A stretch of 64,000 nucleotides of DNA from DATJSJ01 sp035504175 (GTDB taxonomy: Bacteria > Pseudomonadota > Alphaproteobacteria > Acetobacterales > Acetobacteraceae). Position 1 is the first letter of the stretch. The number at the start of each line of letters is the position of its first letter. Positions 1-7,652 of this stretch are shown piece after piece. The notes under the pieces are model-generated. The model was not told the origin of the DNA, searched no databases, and was given only the letters and a program-made list of their open reading frames with translations. Both the position numbers and the translations under genes were made by a program. Location: the NCBI GenBank assembly GCA_035504175.1, contig DATJSJ010000025.1, positions 51,075 to 115,074 of the forward strand. Direction: 5' to 3'.

Positions 1-2043
1 GTCGAGATAGATCGGCGCACCGGGATCGCCGCCGCTGACGGCGCGTCCTTTCAGCGCGACCCGCGCGCGGATGAAGATGCCCTGATCGGCCTGGCCGGCG
101 AGCCCGTCGACGAGCTGGAACAGGAAACTCAGCAAATTGCGGCCGACCGCCCAGTTGATCGTGTTGCCGCTCACCGTGACGCTGCCATCGACGACGAAGT
201 CGAAGCGCACGATGCCGATGCCGGAGCCGCCGCCCAGGCTGGCGGCGAATTCGGAATCGCCGACCGAGATCGGGCTTTCCAGGTGCAGCGCGAAGCTGGC
301 GGCATCGACCAGGCTCGTCGCCGGGCCATCGAGCGTCACCGTCAATCCCTGAATGAAGAGCTGGTCGAGGGTCAGCACGTCGTCATTCGTCCAGCCGATC
401 GCGCCGACATGCAGCGCCGGCGGAATTGGCGGCGGCGTCAGCGCGGTCAGCGGGGCGAAGAGATCGCGGCAGGAATCGACGACGAAGCCCTGCGACCCGG
501 CGTCGAAATGGATGCAGGCGAGCGGCGCGCGGTTCACCACGACGCGTCGCGCCGGCTGGTAGTCGGCGCCGTCGCTGTCCGAGGGCGGCCATTCCGGCTC
601 GCCGGTCGCGGTGCGGGCGGCGACCAGCCAGTAATCGCCGGGCTGGAATGGCTGGTCGGGCGCGAACTGCACGACCAGCCCGTTCTCCAGCAGGTTCGGT
701 CCGGTCGCGTTCATCGCGACACCGGCCGGTCCGGCGTCGCTGCCGGACTGGTCCCAGCGGCGCAGCTTGGCGTGCCCGTTCGCGGTGTTCACCGCGGGTG
801 CCGGCTGGGTCAGGATGATCTGCGAATGCTCCGGCACCACCTGCTTGATCTGCAGCAGCGCGCCGGGCTGGTTCGGCACCTGGCCGAACTCTTCGGAATC
901 GTCGGTGATCTCCACCCATTGCAGCGGCGCGAAGCCGAGATTGGCGTCGGGGCCGAGACTGTCCACGGTCAGCACCGGGCCGCTCGCATCGAGGATGCGG
1001 GTCATGACCGAGCCGTTCTCCCGCGACCATTTGAAGCTGGCCTGGGCGAGCGGGCCGCCCTGGTGCACTTCGATGCGGTAGAGCTGGTTCTCGAGCCCGC
1101 GATAGGCCGCGTGCGGTGACGGCAGACAGGTGCCCTGGCCGCCTGCGTCCTGCGTGCCGGCGCGCATCAATCCGGCCGGCGCGGCGGCCGGTTGCAGATG
1201 CATGAGGTCGCAGCAGGAGAGCTGCAGCAGGATCGGCAGCCGGCCGATTGCGGCGGTCGCCGCCGCGGCGGTGGCCTGCGGCGACGACCCGGGCGCCGTG
1301 GCGGGGGCGCGCGCCGCCGGCGCGCTCGCGAGGGCGGCCGTGGCCGCGGCGTGCAATTGCGAAAGCTCGCTCTGGAGCTGCACGCCGGTCAGACGCCCCG
1401 CGGCGATGCGGGTGCTGAGCGTCGCGGCCTGCGCTTCCACCGGCGCCAGCGTGGTTGCCTGCGTTGCCAGGCGGAGATCGGTCAGGCTCTGGCGCAGCGT
1501 GTCCGTCGCCCGGGCCGTCGCGGCGAGATCGACCGACGCGCCCGGCACCGCTTCCGCCACGACGCGCCAGACCGTCTGCAAGCGGTCCGTGGTATCCGCT
1601 TCGCCGAGTGCCACGTCCTGGATGCCGGGATCATCGACGGGTGTCGCCAGGCGCTGCCAGGCTTCCAGCCAGACGCGAACCGAGCCGGTCGGATTCTGGC
1701 GCAGCCCCGTGAGCAGCGTCGTCGCATCCGGCGCCGGGTCGATCAGGTAGGGCTGGGCCATGTAGTCGAGCGGCTGGCGCGCCTCGCACAGCAGGCCATC
1801 GACGTAGTAGCGCCCGGCGCCGATCGTGATCGCGCTGCCATCGGTGGAGATCGCGAAGCCGGCATCGTCCCGCGGCGTGCCGGTTTGCCCGATGATGTCG
1901 GTGAGCGCGGTCGCGCGCAGATATTCGTCGATCGCGCGCTGCTCGTTGGCGTCCGAGTCGAGCTGCACCCGTCCCTGCTGCGACAGTACCGAGGTGTAGT
2001 TCCGGGTCGGGTCGAAACGGAGCCGGCTGAAATCGCCTTTCAT
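1..2043 (-). CDS. DUF6519 eCIS structural protein (partial, C-terminus beyond window)
   Basis: The reading frame starts at an ATG (2041-2043) behind a strong AGGAGGAGAGG ribosome site and stays open for 681 codons to the window edge, so the C-terminus is missing. The N-terminus reads MKGDFSRLRFDPTRNY, followed shortly by QQGRVQLDSDANEQ. This is the signature I know from DUF6519 proteins that accompany contractile injection systems in actinobacteria and cyanobacteria. The middle (about residues 175-260) is Ala/Gln-rich and probably helical or coiled. The second half looks beta-rich with many short repeated strands, suggesting an outer baseplate or fibre-like part. It follows the gpI-like gene after a 493-bp gap, the only large gap in the operon. 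Exact role unknown; membership in the eCIS locus is well supported by family and position. Confidence 0.85.
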   Translation of the reverse strand, partial: MKGDFSRLRFDPTRNYTSVLSQQGRVQLDSDANEQRAIDEYLRATALTDIIGQTGTPRDDAGFAISTDGSAITIGAGRYYVDGLLCEARQPLDYMAQPYLIDPAPDATTLLTGLRQNPTGSVRVWLEAWQRLATPVDDPGIQDVALGEADTTDRLQTVWRVVAEAVPGASVDLAATARATDTLRQSLTDLRLATQATTLAPVEAQAATLSTRIAAGRLTGVQLQSELSQLHAAATAALASAPAARAPATAPGSSPQATAAAATAAIGRLPILLQLSCCDLMHLQPAAAPAGLMRAGTQDAGGQGTCLPSPHAAYRGLENQLYRIEVHQGGPLAQASFKWSRENGSVMTRILDASGPVLTVDSLGPDANLGFAPLQWVEITDDSEEFGQVPNQPGALLQIKQVVPEHSQIILTQPAPAVNTANGHAKLRRWDQSGSDAGPAGVAMNATGPNLLENGLVVQFAPDQPFQPGDYWLVAARTATGEPEWPPSDSDGADYQPARRVVVNRAPLACIHFDAGSQGFVVDSCRDLFAPLTALTPPPIPPALHVGAIGWTNDDVLTLDQLFIQGLTVTLDGPATSLVDAASFALHLESPISVGDSEFAASLGGGSGIGIVRFDFVVDGSVTVSGNTINWAVGRNLLSFLFQLVDGLAGQADQGIFIRARVALKGRAVSGGDPGAPIYLD

Positions 2044-2536
2044 CCTCTCCTCCTCGGCGGATCAGAGCGCGATGACCGGAGGCGATGCGCCGGAGGTCTG
2101 AATCGCGCGACTAAACAAGGGCGCGATGACCGGGGGCGTGTTCGCCGACGGTCTGAATCGCGCAACTCGGGGTTTATGCCGTCCGCGCCGTCGCGATTGC
2201 GGAAGCGTGTCCCTCCATCGACCCGCGATGGTGCGCTCCGCGGGCGGGACGGCGTCAACGCCCGGGGCCGCTCCGCTTCGCTCCGCGGTCGCTGCGCGAG
2301 CGTTGACCCCATCCCGCCCACGGAGGCTTTGGCTTGGGATCGAAGAAGGGACGGATGCAACGCGTTCGGTCCTGCGTATCTGGGCCTTTCTCGATCCCAA
2401 GCCCTCCTGTCCGGGGGCGTGGACGGGTCAAGGCCGCCGCAGGCGCCCCGAAGGGGCTTGGCCTTGAGCCGGCCGCGCCCCCGGACAGACCATCGCGGAT
2501 CGAAGGCAGGCCGGAGCGAGGTGCTTCCCGACGACA
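2044..2536. repeat. Hairpin-rich intergenic gap with tandem and inverted repeats inside the eCIS operon
   Basis: This 493-bp gap separates two co-directional eCIS genes and shows no convincing coding region. Two imperfect direct copies of about 46 bp lie at 2067-2112 and 2121-2167; each begins GCGCGATGAC and ends with a GAATCGCGC motif, so each copy can also fold on itself. Three further inverted repeats follow: 2241-2261 with 2300-2320 (imperfect, shared core GTCAACGC), 2331-2343 with 2391-2403 (perfect, GGCTTGGGATCGA), and 2407-2419 with 2476-2488 (perfect, CTGTCCGGGGGCG). The last encloses TCAAGGCC/GGCCTTGA and GCCCC-GAA-GGGGC. The region could attenuate or stabilise transcript between the tail genes and the DUF6519 gene, or be a chromosomal repeat element. 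The ribosome site of the downstream gene lies at its left edge. Confidence 0.75.
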
Positions 2537-4840
2537 TCAGATCAACGCCGCGCCAATCGCCAGCCAGTCGAACGGGTCCACCGGGTCCATCCATGGCGGG
2601 CGCTGCTGACGGGTCGGGGCGGTGCCGTAGAAGGGCGGCGGCAGCGGTGCCGCTTCCGGGCTCGACGGGATCAGGAAGATGCCCGCTTCCAGATTGAACG
2701 GCAGGTATTCGTCGAAGCGCGTGCGCAGATTGGCGACACCCTGGGTTTCGTACAGCAGGTGGAAGGCGCCGATCTGACTGCCGTCATCGGCGCCCTGCCA
2801 GATCGCGACCGGGCAAAAGCCGCTGAGCAGCGCGTAGGATGGGCTGCCGTACTGGCGCGAAACGAAGATCGGCGTGACGGCTTCTTCCGGCACCGCCCCG
2901 CCTGGCAGGCAGCGATACTGGGGCGGCGTCAGCGCATCCGCCGGGACGAAGCAGAACCGGACGCAGCCGGATTGCCGCCGCGTGCACCAGACCGAGGCCG
3001 GCCACGGATCGCAGGCAGGCCTGCGTCCCAGGAAGATCGTGTTCGAGGCCAAAGGCAGCAGATGCGTGCGAACCTTGCCGATGATGGTGCTGTCTTCGAC
3101 GTGCAGCGTGCCACCTTCGCCGGCGCCGCCCGGGCCGGCAAAAGCGACGTTCCACGGTGCCATCGCGTCGACGATAGAGTCCGTGATCCGGGCCGAGGCG
3201 GCGGCGTGCACCAGGACCGGCCCGGCGATGACGCGCTCGAGCGTCAGCGTGGCACCGGCGCTGTCGATCACCAGCGATGGCGTGCAGGGTTCGGCCGGTT
3301 CGCCGTCCCGCAGCAGGGCGCGGCCCGGCACCAGCGTGCAGTCCTGCAGCCCGAGCGTGATCGCCTGGCCGGATACATGCATCGTGCCGGCGAGCAGCAC
3401 GCCGCTCAGGAACACCTGGCCGGAATCGGGCGTGTCGTCGGCGGAGGGCATACCGATGCCGACAATCTCGATATCGCCGCTCAGCGTCGCGCGGGAACGG
3501 ATCGCGCTCCAGCTGGCATCGTCGCCGCTACCGTGCACCTCGGCGGCGACGATCCAGAGCTCGCTGCCGGGCGGGATCGCGATCGCGGCAGGGCCGGTCA
3601 GTGCAATCGGCTCCGCGCCGAATCCGGCGAGCACGATCAGCCCGACCGTCCCCGCCGGCTGCGCGTTGAACGCGGCGACCGCGTCGGCGAGGGTGAGCGG
3701 GATGCCGAAGATGTCGGTGGCGCCGGCGCCGATGATCTGCTGCCAGGTGACGCGGCTCGCGTCCAGTGGCAGCCGTGACGTGCGATCATACGGCCCGCCG
3801 CCGAGATCGGCCGCGAAGCCGTAGCAATAGTCGAGCACGACCACGCCCGGCGCCGGCTGGTCCGGCGGAAAGGCGATGCGACCGAGCACCGGATCGATCG
3901 CAACCTTGCCCGAAGGCGCATCCGGCCAGTCGCCGCCGGGCGAGATGTCGGACAGGTCGCAGACGCAGATCCCGTCGAGCGGCACCGCCACGCCGTCCGC
4001 GGTCACCACCAGCCCCGCGGCCTCGCGATAGAACGCGGCAGGATCGTCGTGGAACTCGCGCCGCCCGATCGGCTGCGCCACGTCGGCGCGCGTCGTCAGG
4101 TGGTCGAAGGCGGTGCGCGCCGCCGGTGCGTTGAACAACGGCATGTCGGCGCCGAGCGGGCTCGCCATGAAGCGTCGCGCATCGACGCGGAACCCGGGCT
4201 GGCCGGTCACCGGATAGCTGATCCAGCGCCAGACCCAGGCGGCGATATCGGGGATGTTGCAACGCCCGTCGCCGTGCAGGGCCACGTCCAGCGCTGCGGT
4301 GTCGGGAACCGACACGTCGCGCACGCGCGGCGCGATGCGGCGCACGTCGATCGTACGGCTGGCGCTCTCGAACGGGCCGCCGAGACGCGCCAGCGCGGCG
4401 CCGTCGCGCAGTGCGATCGTACCGCCGGCCTCGGGGCGCAGATGGCGGAAGCTCTGATCGACGGCCAGGCCGCGGAACGCCTCGACCACGCGCACCGCTC
4501 GGCCGGTCACGTCGGCACCGAGCTGCTCGAGCGCGATCACCGTACCCTTGCGACGGCGGTAGCCGATCGTGTTGGCGAGCTCCGCCCGACCACCGGCGGT
4601 GCCCGGCACGTTGGGCAGCAGCGGCGTCCAGCCGATCAGCGCGCCGATATAGGGAATGGCCCAGGGCGAGCAGGTCTCGATGAAGGCATCGGCGTAGAGA
4701 CCGCGCAGATCCTGCTCCAGCACGCCGACCTGCTCGGCGATTACGCCGATCAGCGCCTGCAGCGGCCCGCCCGCGTCGGCATCGCGCGTGCGATGGATCG
4801 CCGGCAGCAGGGCGTAGATCGCGTCCGCGTCCAGGCTCAT
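2537..4840 (-). CDS. eCIS phage tail protein, gpI-like N-terminus
   Basis: A 767-residue protein. The N-terminal part (about residues 1-170) resembles phage P2 gpI-type tail proteins of eCIS loci. It has an initial helix with LLPAIHRTRDAD, then PYIGALIGW and a GYRRRKGT motif, which link the baseplate wedge to fibres. The remaining ~600 residues look beta-rich, with many GDIEIVG-like and ITLGLQDCTLV-like turns resembling right-handed beta-helix coils (about residues 380-600), a fold common in receptor-binding or fibre-like parts. The start ATG lies 11 bp downstream of the baseplate J-type gene's stop, so the two are probably cotranscribed. Size and order match the Cis12/Cis13 position of Streptomyces-type eCIS. 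It could supply target binding in place of a separate tail fibre; that is an inference. Confidence 0.8.
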   Translation of the reverse strand: MSLDADAIYALLPAIHRTRDADAGGPLQALIGVIAEQVGVLEQDLRGLYADAFIETCSPWAIPYIGALIGWTPLLPNVPGTAGGRAELANTIGYRRRKGTVIALEQLGADVTGRAVRVVEAFRGLAVDQSFRHLRPEAGGTIALRDGAALARLGGPFESASRTIDVRRIAPRVRDVSVPDTAALDVALHGDGRCNIPDIAAWVWRWISYPVTGQPGFRVDARRFMASPLGADMPLFNAPAARTAFDHLTTRADVAQPIGRREFHDDPAAFYREAAGLVVTADGVAVPLDGICVCDLSDISPGGDWPDAPSGKVAIDPVLGRIAFPPDQPAPGVVVLDYCYGFAADLGGGPYDRTSRLPLDASRVTWQQIIGAGATDIFGIPLTLADAVAAFNAQPAGTVGLIVLAGFGAEPIALTGPAAIAIPPGSELWIVAAEVHGSGDDASWSAIRSRATLSGDIEIVGIGMPSADDTPDSGQVFLSGVLLAGTMHVSGQAITLGLQDCTLVPGRALLRDGEPAEPCTPSLVIDSAGATLTLERVIAGPVLVHAAASARITDSIVDAMAPWNVAFAGPGGAGEGGTLHVEDSTIIGKVRTHLLPLASNTIFLGRRPACDPWPASVWCTRRQSGCVRFCFVPADALTPPQYRCLPGGAVPEEAVTPIFVSRQYGSPSYALLSGFCPVAIWQGADDGSQIGAFHLLYETQGVANLRTRFDEYLPFNLEAGIFLIPSSPEAAPLPPPFYGTAPTRQQRPPWMDPVDPFDWLAIGAALI

Positions 4841-4853
4841 GGCACCGGCCCGA

Positions 4854-7652
4854 TCATGTCCAGCGGTCCACGAGCGAGGCGACCGGGTCGATCAGCAGCA
4901 ACTCCGCACCCTGCACGGCGCCGCGCTCGCCCGTGACCGGCGCGGCGGCGGTCAGGAAATCCGGCAGCACGCTCGCCACGTCGTCACGGGTGAAGCGGGT
5001 CAGGCGCAGCCCGACCACACCGGGCACCGCCTGTAGCGCCGCGACGATCGCGCTCTGCGTCACGCCCTCGCCGAGCGTGCGGGCATCGAATCCGAAGCCG
5101 GCGAGGAGGGCCGACTGCGCCGACTGCAGCACCGCGTCGGGGTCGTAATCCACGTCGTCGATCTGCACGAGAGCGGTGACCGCGAACTGGGCCGGCCGGT
5201 GCGGCAGGACGACGATCGGCACATAGGGATTGCCGGCGCCGCGCAGCGCCTGCGCCAGGTTGCCGATCGTGTCGCCCTGCGGGTCGAGCACCGAGCCGCC
5301 CGGGCCCGCGACCGTCACCACCACCCCGCGCGTGCGGCCGAACCAGGTCCAGGTGGCGAGCGCGCGCGCGATGCCGGCGAAGGCGAGCGCGAAATCCTCG
5401 TAGTCCTGCAGCGACACCACGCGTTCCAGCGTACGCACGTGCAGCGGCGCGCTCGCGCGCGCACTTGCCGGCGTGTCGGGATCGGCGCCGCCGCTGCCGG
5501 GCGCGGGATTGGCGACGCCGGACAGTCCGGCCGGCCGGTCGATCGCCTGGCTCAACTGCCCGACGGCAACGTTGCCGGCGGTGCCGAGTCCCTTGCGGTA
5601 GATCGCGCGGATATTGGTCTGGCCGGTCGGCGGCCGGCCGCCATGCTGACCGTCGCCGAACTGCACGGTGACGGTGCCGGTGTCGGAACGGCGGGTGACG
5701 AAGACGCGGTCGCGCGGCCCGGCATCGAGCAGGCCCGGTTGCTCCTGCCAGCGCAGATCGTTCACCCAGACCTGCAGCGTCGATTGCGCGCCCTGACCCT
5801 GCGCCGCGCTGACATAGGTGAGCGGCCCCTGCTTCAGCGTGAAGCTCTGGTTCACCTGCGAGGAATCGCCGCCACCCAGGATTTCCTGCACCGTCTCGCC
5901 CTGGTTGGCGTCGACCACGTTGGCATTGAGCCGGGTGGTCGCACGGTCATAGGCGCGGGTCAGCGCGGCAGTGAAAGTGAGGTCGGCGCGGTCGGCATGC
6001 ACCGCCGGATTGCTCGCAAGCGTCGCTGCCTCGGTCGCGACGGGATCCGCCTGGACGGCCGGCAGCAGGGTGATCGCGCCGGGCTGCGCGGTCAGCGTCG
6101 CGGCGACGCCCTTGGTCGTCAGCACCGACCAGGCGAGCGCGCCGGCGGCGGCCGCCACAGGCGGGTAGGCATCGATCAGGAACTGGTCGCCGCCGGCCAG
6201 CGCGATCGCGGTGCGCCCGTCGGGGCCGATCAGCGTCGCCGCCGGATCGGCACCGAATTGCAGCCGGGCGCGCTTGCCACTGACCCCGAGACGCTGGTCG
6301 CCGGCGAGCTGACCGCCGCCCAGCACGGTCATGCCCGATCCCGCGACGGGCGTCAGCGCACCGGGCCCAAGCGCGAAGCCGTCGAGCGCACCGATGATCG
6401 GCTGCTCCGCAATGGCGAGCGGCTCGCTCTGCACGAAGGCGGTGACCGCGCGGGTCACGGTGACGAAGTCGGCGACCCCGGCATCAGCGTCGAGCGTGAG
6501 ACCGGTCGCCTTGGCGGAGAGCGTGTAGCGCAACGGTGCCCGGTCGGCGGCGGCGAGGATGCGGTAGAGGCGACGGATCGGCGGCGGGTGCTGGCCCGCG
6601 GCGCGGCGCCGGCGCGACAGGCGCGAGCCGGCCCGCGACAGCACCAGCCAGGCAAACCGCTCGGGCGCGGTCGCGAAATCCGCGCTGCCGCCGACCGGCG
6701 CGAGATCGGGATAGACCGTGTCGAGATCGACATGCGCGGTGTCGTGCTTGAAGGTCCAGTCGCTTGCGCCGGTGCCCGCCGGGTTGGTCGCGAACAGCGT
6801 CGGGTCGGGGGCGGTGACGCCGAACAGCGAGGCGCGCTTGCGCAGCGCGTAGAGCTGCACATTCCGCGCACCAACCGGCCCGGCATTGCGGAAGCTGTCG
6901 AACAACGGCTCGTCCCAGGTGATCTGGGTGCGGCCATTGGCGGCATCCGGCGCCACCGCCGTCACCGTGCGCATCTCCCACAGCGTGCTGGCGACGTTCG
7001 CGGCGCGGTCGGCGTCGACGAGCAGGATCGCGTCGCCCGGCTTCAATCCGGTCGCGGTGCCGGCGAGCCACAGCGACGTGGTGATCCGGGTCCAGTCCAC
7101 CGGCACGGTGGTCGCGGCCGGCAGCGCGTTGTGCGCGATCCGCGCCAGCAGCGGCACCGTCGTCTCGAACGTGACCGGGCTCTGGCCCGGCCCCGGCACG
7201 CTTTGCACCCGGGTCGCGGCGGGGATCGTCACCGGATCGGGCGCGCCCGGCGCGTCGTTCAGCGTGAAGGCGAGCGGCGCCGAGGCGGCGACACCGGGCG
7301 AGGGCTGGTAGCCGACCAGCCGCGCCAGCTCGAACACCGAGCGTTGCGCGACCGCGGTGCCGAGATAGGCCTCGTTGGCGAGGCGTTCCTGATAGAAGGT
7401 GATGATGTCGCCGCAGACCGCGAAGGCATCGAGCAGCGCGATGGTGAAATCGCCGTCGTCGCGGGTGGAGAGCGGCGCCAGCGCCGGGAAGGCCGGATCC
7501 GACAGCGCCGCCAGCATGCTGGCCTTGAAGCTCGTCTGCGTGCCGACGCGATAGGCGATCTGCGGCAGGCCGGGCCGGTTGGAGATCGGCGCCGGGGTCT
7601 CCCGCGTCGTGCCGGCGCAGCAGCCGCAGGGCGGGGTTGTGGTGTCGCTCAT
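4854..7652 (-). CDS. eCIS baseplate protein, J/gp6-like (second, 932 aa)
   Basis: Member of the family usually annotated 'putative baseplate assembly protein' in eCIS clusters, equivalent to Afp12 and related to T4 gp6 and P2 gpJ. The N-terminus carries a Cys cluster (PCGCC, about residues 8-12) and the conserved stretch around DFTIALLDAFAVCGDIITFYQERLANE in the first 100 residues. The C-terminal third has the baseplate-J pattern (VQFGDGQHG, then NIRAIYRKGLGTAGNVA and a terminal module with LQAVPGVVGLRL). The wedge made by these proteins surrounds the hub and holds the sheath. Its ATG overlaps the stop of the preceding baseplate gene by four bases (ATGA), indicating translational coupling. 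A Arg-rich patch (SRLSRRRRAAG) lies near residue 340; frame continuity is intact. Confidence 0.88.
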   Translation of the reverse strand: MSDTTTPPCGCCAGTTRETPAPISNRPGLPQIAYRVGTQTSFKASMLAALSDPAFPALAPLSTRDDGDFTIALLDAFAVCGDIITFYQERLANEAYLGTAVAQRSVFELARLVGYQPSPGVAASAPLAFTLNDAPGAPDPVTIPAATRVQSVPGPGQSPVTFETTVPLLARIAHNALPAATTVPVDWTRITTSLWLAGTATGLKPGDAILLVDADRAANVASTLWEMRTVTAVAPDAANGRTQITWDEPLFDSFRNAGPVGARNVQLYALRKRASLFGVTAPDPTLFATNPAGTGASDWTFKHDTAHVDLDTVYPDLAPVGGSADFATAPERFAWLVLSRAGSRLSRRRRAAGQHPPPIRRLYRILAAADRAPLRYTLSAKATGLTLDADAGVADFVTVTRAVTAFVQSEPLAIAEQPIIGALDGFALGPGALTPVAGSGMTVLGGGQLAGDQRLGVSGKRARLQFGADPAATLIGPDGRTAIALAGGDQFLIDAYPPVAAAAGALAWSVLTTKGVAATLTAQPGAITLLPAVQADPVATEAATLASNPAVHADRADLTFTAALTRAYDRATTRLNANVVDANQGETVQEILGGGDSSQVNQSFTLKQGPLTYVSAAQGQGAQSTLQVWVNDLRWQEQPGLLDAGPRDRVFVTRRSDTGTVTVQFGDGQHGGRPPTGQTNIRAIYRKGLGTAGNVAVGQLSQAIDRPAGLSGVANPAPGSGGADPDTPASARASAPLHVRTLERVVSLQDYEDFALAFAGIARALATWTWFGRTRGVVVTVAGPGGSVLDPQGDTIGNLAQALRGAGNPYVPIVVLPHRPAQFAVTALVQIDDVDYDPDAVLQSAQSALLAGFGFDARTLGEGVTQSAIVAALQAVPGVVGLRLTRFTRDDVASVLPDFLTAAAPVTGERGAVQGAELLLIDPVASLVDRWT

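Noticed and set aside
2044..2536. CRISPR array in the repeat-rich gap
   Set aside because: Only two imperfect direct copies with a short 8-bp interval; no regular spacers and no cas genes.
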